Source: Corynebacterium lubricantis DSM 45231
Lineage (GTDB): Bacteria > Actinomycetota > Actinomycetes > Mycobacteriales > Mycobacteriaceae
Reading direction: 5' to 3'
Assembly (NCBI RefSeq): GCF_000379425.1
Contig: NZ_KB902182.1
Span: 124,001-188,000, forward strand
Length of the DNA stretch: 64,000 bases
Positions 51,614 through 62,184 of this stretch are shown here, piece by piece. The translations under genes and the position numbers were made by a program. The notes beneath the pieces are model-generated. The model ran no database searches and was not told the DNA's origin. It worked only from the letters and a program-made list of their open reading frames with translations. Within the stretch, counting starts at the first letter, position 1. Each line of letters opens with the position of its first letter.

Positions 51614-54600
51614 GTGAGCAGCGCAAGTACATTCGGCCAAAACACCTGGCTGGTTGACGAGATGTTCCTGCAGTACCAGAAGGATCCATCTAGCGTGGAT
51701 CCTGAATGGCGAGAGCTTTTCGAAAAGAAGGGCACTCCGCCAACCGCGAAGGAAGCACCCGCAACAACCGCCGCCTCTACTTCATCCGCACCAGCCGGAC
51801 AGCAGCGCGAGGCACAGGCCCCTACCCAGTCCACCGCTCAGTCTTCCGCTCAGGCTTCGAAGCCAGAAACACGCCTAGAAGAGGCCGTGCAGAAGGCATC
51901 CAAGCCTGCAAAGAAGACCCCGAAGCCAAAGTCGAGCCCACTCGATCGCATCGGGGAAGCCCCAGAGCCAAGCGAAATCCAGCTCAAGGGCACCTTTAAG
52001 GCTATTGCCAAGAACATGGACGAGTCCCTGGAAGTCCCAACGGCAACCACCGTTCGTGACATGCCAGTCAAGCTCATGTTCGAAAACCGTGCACAGGTCA
52101 ATGACCACCTCAAGCGCACCCGTGGCGGCAAGATCTCCTTTACGCACATCCTCGGTTACGCCATTGTGAAGTCTGCAATGATTCACCCAGACCTCAACGT
52201 GCGTTACGAGCTGCGCGACGGTAAGCCATTCAAGATCCAGCCTGAGCACATCAACCTGGGCCTAGCTATTGACCTTCCTCAGAAGGACGGCTCTCGTGCT
52301 CTCGTCGTTGCTGCGATCAAGGAGTGCGAGAACAAGAACTTCAAGGAGTTCATCGAGGCTTACGAAGACATCGTCGCTCGTGCGCGCGTGAACAAGCTGA
52401 AGCTCGATGATTTCTCGGGTGTGACCATGTCGCTGACCAACCCAGGCGGCATCGGTACTCGTCACTCCATCCCACGTCTGACCAAGGGTCAGGGCTCCAT
52501 CATTGGTGTCGGTGCGATGGATTACCCAGCAGAGTTCGCTGGCGCTTCGGAAGACCGCCTCGCAGACCTTGGTGTGGGCAAGCTGGTGACCCTGACTTCC
52601 ACCTACGATCACCGCGTGATCCAGGGTGCAGAGTCCGGCGAATTCCTCCGCGATATCTCCCAGTTGCTGATCGACGATAAGTTCTGGGACGAGATCTTCG
52701 AAGCAATGGAGATCCCTTACGCTCCAATGCGTTGGGCTCAGGACCAGCCAAACACTGGCCTGGATAAGAACACCCGCGTGATGCAGCTCATCGAGGCATA
52801 CCGCTCCCGCGGTCACCTCATGGCAGACACCAACCCAATTCGTTGGGATCAGCCTGGCCTGCCTAAGCCTGACTCCCGCGACCTGCAGATGGAAACTCAC
52901 GGCCTGACCCTGTGGGATCTGGACCGTACCTTCCACGTCGGTGGCTTCGGTGGCAAAGAAACCATGACGCTGCGCGAGGTGCTCACCCGCCTGCGTTCCG
53001 CTTACACCCTGCATGTCGGCGCTGAGTACAACCACATCCTAGACCGCGACGAGCGCGAATGGCTCCAGGCTCGCCTCGAGACCGGTATGCCAAAGCCATC
53101 CAACGCTGAGCAGAAGTACGTTCTGCAGAAGCTCAACGCTGCTGAAGCGTTCGAGAACTTCCTGCAGACCAAGTACTTGGGCCAGAAGCGCTTCTCGCTT
53201 GAGGGCGCCGAGACCCTGATCCCTCTGATGGATTCGGTCATCGACACCGCTGCAGGCCAGGGCCTCGACGAGGTTGTCATCGGCATGCCTCACCGTGGCC
53301 GCCTCAACGTGTTGTTCAACATCGTCGGCAAGCCAGCCCGCACCATCTTCACCGAGTTCGAAGGCAACATGCAGTCGGCTCAACAGGGTGGTTCCGGTGA
53401 CGTGAAGTACCACCTCGGCTTCGAGGGCGAGCACATCCAGATGTTCGGCGACAACGAGATCAAGGTCTCGCTGACCGCTAACCCTTCGCACCTAGAAGCC
53501 GTCGACCCAGTCATGGTCGGCATCGCTCGCGCGAAGCAGGACATCCTGGACAAGGGCGCAACCGAGGAAGGCTACTCCGTCGTTCCTCTGATGCTGCACG
53601 GCGATGCTTCCTTCGCAGGCCTGGGTATCGTTCAGGAAACCCTGAACATCTCCAAGCTGCGCGGCTACGACGTGGGCGGCACCATCCACGTCGTGGTGAA
53701 CAACCAGATCGGCTTCACCACCACCCCAGATTCTGGTCGTTCGACCTACTACTCCACTGACTTGGCAAAGGGCTTCGACGCCCCAGTCTTCCACGTCAAT
53801 GGCGATGACCCTGAGGCTGCTGTCTGGGTGGCAAAGCTTGCTACCGAGTACCGCCGCGAGTTCGGCAAGGACGTCTTCATCGACCTGATCTGTTACCGCC
53901 TGCGCGGTCACAACGAGGCGGACGATCCAACCGTGACCCAGCCAAAGATGTACGAGAAGATCCACAACCACCCATCGGTACGTACCAAGTACACCGAAGA
54001 CCTCATCGGCCGTGGCGACATCACCGACGAGGAAGCCAAGATCGTGGCACAGGACTTCAACGAGCAGTTGGATTCCGTCTTCACCGATGTCAAGGCACAC
54101 GAAGGTGAGCCTTCGGAGCAGACCGGTATCACCCACTCTCAGGTGCTGACCACTGGCCTGGACACCTCCATCTCCCAGGAGTCCTTCAATGCTCTGGCTA
54201 ACTCCTACGCGGAGCTGCCAGAAGACTTCACCCCGAACAAGCGCGTGGGTTCTGTGCTGAAGAAGCGCGGCAACTCCGCTACCGACGGTGACATCGACTG
54301 GGCATGGGGCGAGCTGCTCGCGTTTGGTTCCCTGGCTGCAGACAACGGCAAGTTCGTTCGTCTGGCCGGCGAGGATTCCCAGCGCGGTACCTTCACCCAG
54401 CGCCACGCAGTTCTCTACGATCCAGAGACCGGCGAGGGCTACAACCCGCTGCACCAGAACGCAGTGGACGCCGGCAACGGCGGCAAGTTCCTGGTCTATA
54501 ACTCGTCCCTGACCGAGTACGCGGGTATGGGCTTCGAGTACGGCTACACCGTGGGCAACGAAGATGCAGTCGTTGCCTGGGAAGCTCAGTTCGGCGACTT

Positions 54601-55360
54601 CGCCAACGGCGCCCAGACCATCATCGATGAGTACATCGCTTCCGGTGAGACCAAGTGGGGCCAGCTCTCCAGCCTGATCCTGCTGCTGCCTCACGGCTAC
54701 GAAGGCCAGGGACCAGACCACTCGTCGGCACGCATTGAGCGTTTCCTGCAATTGGTCGCTGAAGGTTCCATGACCATTGCTCAGCCAACCACCCCGGCAA
54801 ACCACTTCCACTTGATTCGTCGTCAAGGTCTCGGCGAGATGAAGCGTCCTCTGATCGTCTTCACTCCGAAGTCCATGCTGCGTAACAAGGCTGCGGTTTC
54901 CCAGGTCTCCGACTTCACCGAGACCAAGTCCTTCGCGTCCGTGATCAACGACCCGAACTTGGTCAACGCTCACAACGAGAAGGTCGGCGACACCGACAAG
55001 GTCAAGACCATCATGCTGTGCTCCGGCAAGGTCTACTACGAGCTGGAGAAGCGTCGCGCGAAGGATGGTCGCGACGACGTTGCGATCGTTCGTATCGAGA
55101 TGCTCCACCCAATCCCATTCAACCGTCTCCGCGAGGCATTCGAGAACTACCCGAATGCTGAAGAGATCCGTTGGGTCCAGGATGAGCCTGCGAACCAGGG
55201 TGCATGGCCGTTCTACAACGAACACCTGCGCAACCTGATCCCAGAAATGCCTGAGATGAAGCGCATTTCGCGTCGTGCCCAGTCCACCACCGCTACCGGT
55301 GTGGCCAAGGTGCACGCTCAAGAGGAGCAGCAGCTTCTCGACGAGGCCTTTGCTAAGTAG
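51614..55360 (+). CDS. odhA: 2-oxoglutarate dehydrogenase, E2-E1 fusion (OdhA/Kgd)
   Basis: 1248-residue actinobacterial OdhA. It converts 2-oxoglutarate in the TCA cycle, working with the E2 of pyruvate dehydrogenase and E3, and is inhibited by OdhI when that is unphosphorylated. The GTG start gives [20 protein letters not shown], matching the C. glutamicum protein. A Pro/Ala-rich linker (about 40-110) is followed by an E2-type acyltransferase domain without a lipoyl domain, with [15 protein letters not shown] near 335, and then the thiamine-diphosphate E1: [24 protein letters not shown] and [18 protein letters not shown]. Confidence 0.97.
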   Translation: MSSASTFGQNTWLVDEMFLQYQKDPSSVDPEWRELFEKKGTPPTAKEAPATTAASTSSAPAGQQREAQAPTQSTAQSSAQASKPETRLEEAVQKASKPAKKTPKPKSSPLDRIGEAPEPSEIQLKGTFKAIAKNMDESLEVPTATTVRDMPVKLMFENRAQVNDHLKRTRGGKISFTHILGYAIVKSAMIHPDLNVRYELRDGKPFKIQPEHINLGLAIDLPQKDGSRALVVAAIKECENKNFKEFIEAYEDIVARARVNKLKLDDFSGVTMSLTNPGGIGTRHSIPRLTKGQGSIIGVGAMDYPAEFAGASEDRLADLGVGKLVTLTSTYDHRVIQGAESGEFLRDISQLLIDDKFWDEIFEAMEIPYAPMRWAQDQPNTGLDKNTRVMQLIEAYRSRGHLMADTNPIRWDQPGLPKPDSRDLQMETHGLTLWDLDRTFHVGGFGGKETMTLREVLTRLRSAYTLHVGAEYNHILDRDEREWLQARLETGMPKPSNAEQKYVLQKLNAAEAFENFLQTKYLGQKRFSLEGAETLIPLMDSVIDTAAGQGLDEVVIGMPHRGRLNVLFNIVGKPARTIFTEFEGNMQSAQQGGSGDVKYHLGFEGEHIQMFGDNEIKVSLTANPSHLEAVDPVMVGIARAKQDILDKGATEEGYSVVPLMLHGDASFAGLGIVQETLNISKLRGYDVGGTIHVVVNNQIGFTTTPDSGRSTYYSTDLAKGFDAPVFHVNGDDPEAAVWVAKLATEYRREFGKDVFIDLICYRLRGHNEADDPTVTQPKMYEKIHNHPSVRTKYTEDLIGRGDITDEEAKIVAQDFNEQLDSVFTDVKAHEGEPSEQTGITHSQVLTTGLDTSISQESFNALANSYAELPEDFTPNKRVGSVLKKRGNSATDGDIDWAWGELLAFGSLAADNGKFVRLAGEDSQRGTFTQRHAVLYDPETGEGYNPLHQNAVDAGNGGKFLVYNSSLTEYAGMGFEYGYTVGNEDAVVAWEAQFGDFANGAQTIIDEYIASGETKWGQLSSLILLLPHGYEGQGPDHSSARIERFLQLVAEGSMTIAQPTTPANHFHLIRRQGLGEMKRPLIVFTPKSMLRNKAAVSQVSDFTETKSFASVINDPNLVNAHNEKVGDTDKVKTIMLCSGKVYYELEKRRAKDGRDDVAIVRIEMLHPIPFNRLREAFENYPNAEEIRWVQDEPANQGAWPFYNEHLRNLIPEMPEMKRISRRAQSTTATGVAKVHAQEEQQLLDEAFAK

Positions 55361-55383
55361 GCTTCGAGCCGGTTAACGCCTGA

Positions 55384-55425
55384 AAGGAGGCCGACCCCCA
55401 CTGCGGGGGTCGGCCTCCTTTTTCG
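55384..55425. terminator. Strong bidirectional terminator after odhA
   Basis: AAGGAGGCCGACCCCC (55384-55399) pairs perfectly with GGGGGTCGGCCTCCTT (55405-55420), followed by TTTTT and preceded by AAA. It separates the convergent odhA and lipoprotein genes. Confidence 0.93.
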
Positions 55426-55446
55426 CTTGGTAGTTAGTTTTTGTAG

Positions 55447-56205
55447 CTAGTTGTCGTCGTTTGAGTCATCGCCCTGATTGACGGTGGAATTGTTGGTGCT
55501 GCGCCACGTGGACACTGCGTTTTCGACTGTCTCGCCGCTATCAACATCATCGACGATCTCCTGCAGCTCCTCGGCGACGAAACCGCGCGTCCACAAGTTC
55601 ACGGCACCGCGCTCGCCACGGTCAAACAGTCCTTTGGAGAATACGGGCACGATGCTTTGGGCGAGTTCTGGGTGCTCTGTATCCGCGCATCCCCCTGCTG
55701 GCGAGGGGTCGGTTGTTTGCATATCTCCGGGGAGTGATCCCACCAATTCGTCGTAGGTGCGCTGCACTAGGTTAAAGCTAGTGTCGCCGGCTTGCTCCGC
55801 GGTGGTGATTTCGGTGGCGAGTTCGCTCGTCCCTGTGGGATTGAGTTCCGCCAGCAAGTCTCCCGTGCAACCAATTACGAAGTTCGCCTCAGTGGTCTTA
55901 ATCCGTTCCACGGTGTTGGGATCGTCGCCCGGCTCTGGATGAATAACGCGGGTCTTGTGATCCATTTCCTCTAGCTGTTGCCGGTAAATCTCGGCGAGGA
56001 CCGCCTGCTCTGGCGAGTCGGCGTCAATCGAGATCACCACGGGATAGACCACTTCACCCGATTCAGTGGTGGGGCCTGCCTCCGACGACTGAGACGAGGC
56101 TCCATCTGTCGCAGGAGCTGAGCAGCCAGAGAGCACAAAACCCGCGGCCGCCACAAGGGCGATCCCTCGGGATACAGTGCGTCGTGATAAAGCTAATCGA
56201 TGCAT
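55447..56205 (-). CDS. Predicted lipoprotein, 252 residues
   Basis: The signal peptide ends in the lipobox LSGC (Cys about 28), followed by a Ser/Thr-rich linker, so the mature protein is a surface lipoprotein. The globular part (VVYPVVISIDADSPEQAVLA, IYRQQLEEM, then ANFVIGCTGDLLAELNP) looks like a periplasmic substrate-binding fold of the OpuAC/ProX sort, but I cannot confirm it. No permease gene is adjacent. Confidence 0.75.
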   Translation of the reverse strand: MHRLALSRRTVSRGIALVAAAGFVLSGCSAPATDGASSQSSEAGPTTESGEVVYPVVISIDADSPEQAVLAEIYRQQLEEMDHKTRVIHPEPGDDPNTVERIKTTEANFVIGCTGDLLAELNPTGTSELATEITTAEQAGDTSFNLVQRTYDELVGSLPGDMQTTDPSPAGGCADTEHPELAQSIVPVFSKGLFDRGERGAVNLWTRGFVAEELQEIVDDVDSGETVENAVSTWRSTNNSTVNQGDDSNDDN

Positions 56206-56282
56206 GGCGTATCCAGGAGATCCTTTCGACCGCGGGTTCTGAAGGTAATTAGGGGCTAAGTCTACCCCGAACCAACCCGTGA

Positions 56283-56834
56283 TTAAGCATCATTGGATGG
56301 GCGTGGGTCGTTCTCAGGATGAGACTGACCCTGGTTGCCTCGTGGCATCTGGTCCTGTGGACGCGCGGTACCAAGCGAAGCGATGATATCGCGTGCTTCC
56401 TCAGCGCGAGCCGGGGTACAGATGACGTCGTAGCGGCCTGCGACAATATTCGTAGTGGAGGTGAAGTCTCGAGCACCGCCCGTGGCACCATACGCGATCG
56501 CTGCGAAAATGAGACCGAAGATGGCGCCAATGACGATACTGCTCAAGATGACAGCCCACAGGGCTGGGGTGAACAGGCCGAAGAGCAAGCCGATGAACAG
56601 GCCCCACCATGCACCTGCAAAAGCGCCTCCGCCGAGGACGCGACCCCATGTGAGGCGACCGGTAACCTTTTCCACTTGGTACAGGTCAACGCCAACGATG
56701 GCGGTTTCTTCGACGGGAAATTCGCGATCAGAGAGTGCATCCACCGCGTTCTGAGCCTCAAGATAAGTATTGAAGCTGCCAACTGGCCATCCATCAGGAC
56801 GGATTCGCTGGGCGCGGTCGGAATTAGGTGTCAT
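56283..56834 (-). CDS. General stress protein, YflT-like domain
   Basis: 183-residue protein. The N-terminal 60 residues (VGSFNTYLEAQNAVDALSDR and EETAIVGVDLYQVEKVTGRL) match the general-stress-protein 17M/YflT domain. Two Gly/Ala-rich membrane segments follow (about 66-118), and the tail is polar (PRPSNDA end). It probably belongs to the SigB/SigE-type stress response, but no site can be shown here. Confidence 0.82.
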   Translation of the reverse strand: MTPNSDRAQRIRPDGWPVGSFNTYLEAQNAVDALSDREFPVEETAIVGVDLYQVEKVTGRLTWGRVLGGGAFAGAWWGLFIGLLFGLFTPALWAVILSSIVIGAIFGLIFAAIAYGATGGARDFTSTTNIVAGRYDVICTPARAEEARDIIASLGTARPQDQMPRGNQGQSHPENDPRPSNDA

Positions 56835-57022
56835 GTCGATTAACTACTCCTTATATTGATGGTCTTTGCGACAATTGAACGTGTACCTAGCGATTGTAAC
56901 TAGAGAACCTGCAGTTATGCATGATAACTATTAGATATTACCTAGGTGTGGCGCTCAGATATTTCACAGAAAAGGTGCGCCTTAAGAGCTCTTGACTGCG
57001 TGAACTATACTGATTTACCACT

Positions 57023-58156
57023 ATGACAACTCTTACCGAAGCTTCTGTTCGCAGCGCGTTGTCCCGCGTAGAGGACCCCGAAATAGGCAAACCCATCACG
57101 GAATTAGACATGGTGAAATCCATCGAACTCGATGGCAACAATGTCTCTGTCGAGGTGTTGCTCACCATTGCGGGATGCCCCATGCGCAACACAATCGAGT
57201 CCAATACTCGTGCTGTCTTGGAAGAGCTTGAAGGCGTGGGCACCGTCAACGTCACCCTGGGTGCGATGACCGACGAGCAGCGCCGCAACCTCCGCCAGCG
57301 ACTGCGCGGCGACGCGGAAGAACCAGAAATTCCGTTCGCTAAGCCAGATAGCACCACCCGTGTTTTCGCAGTAGCGTCCGGCAAGGGTGGCGTCGGAAAG
57401 TCCTCGACCACAGTTAACCTCGCGGTCTCCATGGCAGCACGCGGACTGAAGGTCGGCATCATCGACGCCGATATTTATGGCCACTCGATTCCCACCCTGA
57501 TGGGTTCCGTGGGCCAAAGCCCCACCATGGTCGATGACATGATCATGCCTCCAATTGCCCACAATGTGAAACACATTTCCATTGGGCAGTTCGTGGAAGG
57601 CAACTCCCCTGTCGTGTGGCGTGGGCCTATGCTCCACCGCGCGATCCAGCAGTTCCTCGCCGACGTATTCTGGGGCGACTTGGACGTCCTCTTCATGGAC
57701 CTCCCACCCGGAACCGGCGACGTGGCTATCACGGTCGCACAGTTGGTCCCTAACGCGGAGCTGCTGATTGTCACCACGCCACAGTCCGCGGCGGCAGAAG
57801 TCGCCGAACGAGCAGGCTCCATCTCCCAGCAGACGCGTCAGCGCGTCGCTGGTGTGATTGAGAATATGTCCGGGATGATCATGCCTGACGGAAGCGTCAT
57901 GGATATCTTCGGCTCCGGTGGCGGCCAGCAGGTGGCCGAGCGATTGAGTGTTCTGACAGGTGGCAGCGTTCCGCTTCTGGGCTCAATCCCGCTGGACCCT
58001 CAGCTGCGTGAGCACGGCGACGACGGTCACCCCGTTGCTCTCTCCGAGCCTGAATCTTCCGCAGCGAAAGCGATCAGCGCCATCGTCGATAAGCTAATCG
58101 TGCGGAAGGATTCCCTTGCAGGTAAGTCCTTGAACTTGGGAGTCACCCGCAAGTAG
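57023..58156 (+). CDS. mrp: Mrp/NBP35-family Fe-S cluster carrier ATPase
   Basis: 377-residue P-loop protein that carries Fe-S clusters to apo-proteins. The N-terminal 85 residues are a MIP18/DUF59 domain (RSALSRVEDPEIGKPITELD). The deviant Walker A ASGKGGVGKSST is at about 118-129, followed by VGIIDADIYGHSIPTLMG, DLPPGTGDVAIT and VIENMSGM. The usual metal-binding CxxC after the ENMS motif is absent here (GMIMPDGS instead), as in several actinobacterial members. A terminator follows. Confidence 0.92.
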   Translation: MTTLTEASVRSALSRVEDPEIGKPITELDMVKSIELDGNNVSVEVLLTIAGCPMRNTIESNTRAVLEELEGVGTVNVTLGAMTDEQRRNLRQRLRGDAEEPEIPFAKPDSTTRVFAVASGKGGVGKSSTTVNLAVSMAARGLKVGIIDADIYGHSIPTLMGSVGQSPTMVDDMIMPPIAHNVKHISIGQFVEGNSPVVWRGPMLHRAIQQFLADVFWGDLDVLFMDLPPGTGDVAITVAQLVPNAELLIVTTPQSAAAEVAERAGSISQQTRQRVAGVIENMSGMIMPDGSVMDIFGSGGGQQVAERLSVLTGGSVPLLGSIPLDPQLREHGDDGHPVALSEPESSAAKAISAIVDKLIVRKDSLAGKSLNLGVTRK

Positions 58157-58160
58157 CAAT

Positions 58161-58188
58161 AAAACCCGTCCTGGTGGACGGGTTTTTT
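58161..58188. terminator. Terminator between convergent mrp and tatB
   Basis: AAAACCCGTCC pairs with GGACGGGTTTTTT around a 4-nt loop. The A-tract and T-tract make it work in both directions. Confidence 0.9.
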
Positions 58189-58212
58189 CAGTAGCGCTAC
58201 AGGGCAACTGCT

Positions 58213-58695
58213 CTAGGTGATGTCTGCCCAAGAGAAGCCACCACCGCTGGAGTAGTCGCCCTTGTCCTTCCGAGCTTCTGGCTGTGGCGCAGGAGGGGTG
58301 GCTGGCTGGGCGGCCTGAGGCGCGGAACCACCTTGCTTCGCCTGATTGCGCAGTTGATTCTGACCCGCCGCTGGAGCAGGCTTTTCCTCCATCATGTTTT
58401 TTGGATCAAACTGATCGAGGTATTCTTCCTCTTCATCAAAGAGCACCTTGGCAATCGCACGCTTCGGCCCCATCGCCGCATACTCGCTGACGGTATTGAT
58501 GGGTTTACGGAACTCCTCGAAATCATCTCCGAAGTCTCCGTTGAGTTCTTCCTTTGCGTTATTAATCGCACGACGAGCCGCGAAAATAGCAGCGCGCACG
58601 TCTTGGATTACCCCGGGAAGCTTCTCCGGTCCGATAACAATGATGCCGATAACAATGATGAAAAATATTTCGGCCCAGCCAATACTGTCAAACAC
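58213..58695 (-). CDS. tatB: Sec-independent protein translocase subunit TatB
   Basis: 160-residue protein: the N-terminal membrane helix MFDSIGWAEIFFIIVIGIIV with Glu8-equivalent, the hinge GPEKLPG, an amphipathic helix (IQDVRAAIFAARRAINNAKE), then a Pro/Ala/Gln-rich cytoplasmic tail. TatB receives folded twin-arginine substrates with TatC. It is convergent with mrp and downstream of the anti-sigma gene; this order is conserved near sigE in corynebacteria and mycobacteria. Confidence 0.93.
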   Translation of the reverse strand: MFDSIGWAEIFFIIVIGIIVIGPEKLPGVIQDVRAAIFAARRAINNAKEELNGDFGDDFEEFRKPINTVSEYAAMGPKRAIAKVLFDEEEEYLDQFDPKNMMEEKPAPAAGQNQLRNQAKQGGSAPQAAQPATPPAPQPEARKDKGDYSSGGGFSWADIT

Positions 58696-58761
58696 ACCTT
58701 CACCTTAGTACGCACGGGCTGAACTGGCTTGCTTGGATGGCAGCCCCGGAAATTTTCGCTG

Positions 58762-59181
58762 CTAACTCTTCCGGAAAAGTGCTTTCAAACTGTGCTCACG
58801 CTGCGCTTCCTTGCCCTCATCAGCAGAGGATTCGTTGTCTGCGTCATGCATGGGCGCGAGATCTGCAATCTGAGAAAGCCGCGCCACCAAATTGCGTGGG
58901 GCACGAACGCATTCTTCCAAGTTTGACCCGCGCACGGCTTCGGAAGCATGACGTTGAGTGTGTACTTCATCCCGACATTCTCGGCAATGAACGACGTGCA
59001 CCCGCGCACGATGTAAAGCACCATCGCTGAGCTCTCCATCAACAAAAGCCGCAATGGCTTCAGGACTCAGGTGTTCAACAATGGCCAGTTCCAAACGCAA
59101 TTTTCGCCGGAGGGAACGACGTTCCGGAATATGTTTTTTCAGAGTCACGCGTTCTCCTTCCGCTGATAACCGCCGCGACAT
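58762..59181 (-). CDS. cseE: Anti-sigma factor (zinc-finger type) of SigE
   Basis: 139-residue anti-sigma protein. The zinc-binding anti-sigma motif is EHLSPEAIAAFVDGEL, then HVVHCRECRDEV (HxxxCxxC). No membrane segment is seen, so it is soluble, like mycobacterial RseA. It should hold SigE inactive until surface stress. Two starts are possible: the ATG at 59181 (chosen, because codon use before it is not coding-like) and a GTG at 59238, which is only 2 bp after the sigE stop. The name follows C. glutamicum usage. Confidence 0.83.
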   Translation of the reverse strand: MSRRLSAEGERVTLKKHIPERRSLRRKLRLELAIVEHLSPEAIAAFVDGELSDGALHRARVHVVHCRECRDEVHTQRHASEAVRGSNLEECVRAPRNLVARLSQIADLAPMHDADNESSADEGKEAQREHSLKALFRKS

Positions 59182-59240
59182 TTTTACTGAAGTTGCTTCC
59201 AGCCTACTCAATTTCTGTGGGTCCGGGCTGGACACCACAC

Positions 59241-59885
59241 CTAGCGCGTTCTCAATAAAAGGCGAACGTCTTCGTCGCTTTTAGCCTGAGATTCCAAAGA
59301 AGCACGCAGCTGCGAACGACCCCGGTGGATCCGCGAGCGCACCGTACCCATCTTCACTCCAAGAGTTTCTGCGATTTCTTCGTAGGACATCCCGACGACG
59401 TCACACAGAACAACCGCGACACGGAAATCGGGGCTCAGTTCGTCGAGTGCACGCTGGAGTGCTGGGTCTAAATTGGAGACGTTGTAGGCCTGCTCCGGGG
59501 TCATGTCAGTGCCGGGAACACGCTCGTAATCTTCCGGCAATGCTTCCATCCGAATCTTGTTACGGTGCCGCACCATGTCCAAGAAGAGGTTCGTGGTGAT
59601 ACGGTGCAGCCAACCCTCGAATGTGCCTGGTTGGTACTTCTTCAGGCTGCGAAAGACCCTCATGAACGTTTCTTGAGTAAGATCTTCGGCATCGTGCGGG
59701 TTACCCGAAAGGCGGAAGGCAAGGCGGTAGACGCTGTCCGCGTGTTCTGCGACTAATTCTGACCACGACGGCATTTCAGCTTGTCCTGCATCGAATGCCG
59801 CTGTTCCGGAAAGCTCTTCGCTTTCGGAGGCAGGAAGCACGTCATTTTCGTTGGAAATTGCCGATTGTCGCTTCATGCATTCCAT
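59241..59885 (-). CDS. sigE: ECF sigma factor SigE
   Basis: 214-residue extracytoplasmic-function sigma factor for envelope stress. Region 2 is [20 protein letters not shown], then [16 protein letters not shown] and [20 protein letters not shown]. Region 4 is [10 protein letters not shown]...[18 protein letters not shown] and the helix-turn-helix [20 protein letters not shown]. The anti-sigma gene follows directly. The divergent neighbour is an O-methyltransferase gene, 136 bp away by start codons. Confidence 0.95.
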   Translation of the reverse strand: MECMKRQSAISNENDVLPASESEELSGTAAFDAGQAEMPSWSELVAEHADSVYRLAFRLSGNPHDAEDLTQETFMRVFRSLKKYQPGTFEGWLHRITTNLFLDMVRHRNKIRMEALPEDYERVPGTDMTPEQAYNVSNLDPALQRALDELSPDFRVAVVLCDVVGMSYEEIAETLGVKMGTVRSRIHRGRSQLRASLESQAKSDEDVRLLLRTR

Positions 59886-60021
59886 TTTCGCTTATTTAGG
59901 TTCCGAAAGCCAGAACTTGAACTGGATATACTCTGTGAATGCGAAGCCATACCTCAGCATCTCAACAAAACTTCACCGTGGCTTCCCCACCTGCACGATT
60001 TTCCTGCCTAGAATTGACGGC

Positions 60022-60669
60022 GTGAGTGACACAGCATATTCAGCCATCCAGCGCTACATCGCGGGCAAAACCGAGCTTTCCGAGGCTTTAGCAGCGGCGC
60101 GTGCCGATGCCGAAGAATACCGGCTTAACGTCCCAGACGAGGTCTCCGGACAGTTGCTGACCAGCCTCACGGCCTCCTCCGTCCACCCGAATTCAGCAGG
60201 AGCAGTAGCTATTACCCCTGCTGCCGGCGTAGTTGGACTCTACTTGCTCGCAGGCCTCGCCGATAAAACAACGGTGACCTGTATTGACCCCGAGGCCGAT
60301 CACCAAAACCGTGCCCGCCAGGTTTTCCGCGATGCCGGCTATTCCCCTTCGCGGGGTCGCTTCTTGCCGTCGCGCCCGGCAGATGTATTGAGCCGCCTCG
60401 CATCCGAGTCTTACCAATTGGTCTACCTCGATGCAGCACCCCTGGATCTGCCGACCTTGATTAAGGCTGCTTATCCGTTGCTGACCGTCGGAGGGTCGCT
60501 CTTCATCATCGATGCGCTGCTCGACGGCACGCTTGCCGACGATACCCGCAAGGACCGCGACACCGAGGCTGCACGGGAGGCCGATGCGCTCGTCGATACG
60601 CTCGACAACGCGATTGTCACCCGCCTTCCTCTCGGCGCCGGGCTGACGTTGGTAACCCGCAAAGCTTAA
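60022..60669 (+). CDS. SAM-dependent O-methyltransferase
   Basis: 215-residue methyltransferase of the catechol/caffeoyl-CoA O-methyltransferase group. A SAM-binding region is seen at ITPAAGVVGLYLLAGL and TCIDPEADHQNRARQVF, and the metal/substrate region at YQLVYLDAAPLDLPTLIKAA. The GTG at 60022 is preferred over far upstream frames; the family's N-terminus fits. A possible -10 TATACT at about 59930 would give a leader of roughly 80 nt. The substrate is unknown. It is conserved next to sigE. Confidence 0.83.
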   Translation: MSDTAYSAIQRYIAGKTELSEALAAARADAEEYRLNVPDEVSGQLLTSLTASSVHPNSAGAVAITPAAGVVGLYLLAGLADKTTVTCIDPEADHQNRARQVFRDAGYSPSRGRFLPSRPADVLSRLASESYQLVYLDAAPLDLPTLIKAAYPLLTVGGSLFIIDALLDGTLADDTRKDRDTEAAREADALVDTLDNAIVTRLPLGAGLTLVTRKA

Positions 60670-60693
60670 AGCCACGCAGCGATAAGACGCGCG

Positions 60694-60745
60694 AACGGGC
60701 TGGTCGAATTCCCTAAAACTAGGGAATTCGACCAGCCCGTTAAAA
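60694..60745. terminator. Bidirectional terminator with perfect 22-bp stem
   Basis: 60694-60715 and 60720-60741 are exact inverted complements around the loop AAAC, with AAA nearby. It lies between the convergent O-methyltransferase and glgC genes. Confidence 0.88.
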
Positions 60746-60764
60746 CACTCAGCGCAGTGTGGAA

Positions 60765-61994
60765 CTAAACCACTTCGTTCTTTCCAACGACAACGACGCC
60801 ACCAGGAGAGACCTTGTAACGGGCCTGATCACGAGGATGATCAACGCCGACGGTCTCTCCGTCTGAGATGTAGACGTTCTTGTCCAAAATCGCGTGGCGC
60901 ACAACTGCACCGCGCCCCACTCGAACACCTGGAAGCAGAACCGAGCCTTCGACCGTTGCGCCCTCTTCGATGCGCACGTCTGTAGAGAGCACGGAGTTGC
61001 GCACCGTTGCGCCAGAGACAATGGAACCCGGGGCCACCATCGACGACTGCGCGATGCCACCCTGGACGAACTTCGCAGGTGGCAGGTTGCTGTCTGCGGT
61101 GGAGTGGATCGGCCATGACTTGTTATACAGGTTGAAGATTGGGTGCACCGAAATCAGATCCATGTGTGCTTCATAGAAGGAATCGATGGTACCTACGTCG
61201 CGCCAGTAGCCCTTGTCACGCTCGGTGGCACCTGGAACTTCGTTGCCGGAGAAGTCGTAGACGTTGGCTTCACCCTTGCCCACGAAGTACGGAATGATGT
61301 CGCCGCCCATGTCATGGTCAGAGTCTTCATTCTGCTCATCTTCGAGCAACGCCTGGACGAGTGCTTCGGTGGAGAAGATGTAGTTGCCCATGGACGCGTA
61401 GGCCTGCGTTGGGTCATCTGGGGTACCAGGAGGATCCGCTGGCTTCTCCAGGAACTCGGTGATCGTGCCATCTTCATCCGCCTGGATGACGCCGAAAGCA
61501 GTAGCTTCTTCGCGAGGCACGCGAATGCCCGCAACGGTTGCGGACTTGCCGGAAGCAATATGATCGTCCAGCATCTGGGATGGGTCCATCCGGTAAACGT
61601 GATCGGCGCCGAAGACGAGGACGTAATCAGGCTTTTCGTCGTAGATCAGGTTCAGTGACTGCACGATGGCATCAGCGGAACCGTTGTACCAGCGCTTGCC
61701 GCGGCGCTGCTGAGCTGGCACCGAAGCGACATACTGAGGAGTTGGGCCCGACACGTTCCATGCCGTGGCGATGTGGCGGTCTAGGGAGTGCGACTTATAC
61801 TGCGTCAACACTGCGATTTTTAAGAAGCCTGCGTTCACCAAGTTTGACAACACAAAGTCGATCAAACGATAGTTGCCACCGAAAGGCACGGCGGGCTTCG
61901 CGCGGTCAGCAGTGAGAGGGAAAAGACGCTTTCCTTCACCGCCCGCTAGGACAATTGAGAGTACATTTGGCTGAGTCTTCACACTGCCCAGCAT
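60765..61994 (-). CDS. glgC: Glucose-1-phosphate adenylyltransferase (ADP-glucose synthase)
   Basis: 409-residue enzyme that makes ADP-glucose from ATP and glucose-1-phosphate, the committed step of glycogen synthesis. The nucleotide-binding start [20 protein letters not shown] and [14 protein letters not shown] are diagnostic; [14 protein letters not shown] and the C-terminal left-handed beta helix ([15 protein letters not shown]) follow. The ATG at 61994 is chosen, with GGAAA 6 nt upstream; a GTG at 62006 is the alternative. It is divergent from glgA. Confidence 0.95.
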   Translation of the reverse strand: MLGSVKTQPNVLSIVLAGGEGKRLFPLTADRAKPAVPFGGNYRLIDFVLSNLVNAGFLKIAVLTQYKSHSLDRHIATAWNVSGPTPQYVASVPAQQRRGKRWYNGSADAIVQSLNLIYDEKPDYVLVFGADHVYRMDPSQMLDDHIASGKSATVAGIRVPREEATAFGVIQADEDGTITEFLEKPADPPGTPDDPTQAYASMGNYIFSTEALVQALLEDEQNEDSDHDMGGDIIPYFVGKGEANVYDFSGNEVPGATERDKGYWRDVGTIDSFYEAHMDLISVHPIFNLYNKSWPIHSTADSNLPPAKFVQGGIAQSSMVAPGSIVSGATVRNSVLSTDVRIEEGATVEGSVLLPGVRVGRGAVVRHAILDKNVYISDGETVGVDHPRDQARYKVSPGGVVVVGKNEVV

Positions 61995-62040
61995 ATTGTT
62001 TTCCACAACACTTTGCAGGGGAATAATGCTTGGTCACCTA

Positions 62041-62058
62041 AAACTTAATCTTAAGTTT
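62041..62058. promoter_or_regulatory. Candidate operator in the glgC-glgA divergent region
   Basis: AAACTTAA-TC-TTAAGTTT is a perfect 18-bp inverted repeat in the middle of the 190-bp region between the two glycogen gene starts. Both genes respond to carbon state in C. glutamicum, so a shared regulator site is plausible. No known consensus is claimed. Confidence 0.35.
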
Positions 62059-62184
62059 GCAGAAACTCGGAAGAAATCACGAAAAGCTCTGCCAAGACCG
62101 CTTCTGTATGCTTCTCCGGTGCACGCTCAGCGCGTGGATGTGAAGTCCCTGCACAAATTCTGAATCGTGACTAATCTCGTGGTT

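Noticed and set aside
53492-55321. 609-codon open frame opposite odhA
   Set aside because: Antisense shadow of the odhA coding region; odhA is certain from its motifs.
62007-62184. Possible GlxR (cAMP-receptor-type) site near glgA, TGTGAAGTCCCTGCACA
   Set aside because: The spacing is one base too long and the second half reads TGCACA instead of TCACA, so it does not fit the TGTGA-N6-TCACA pattern.
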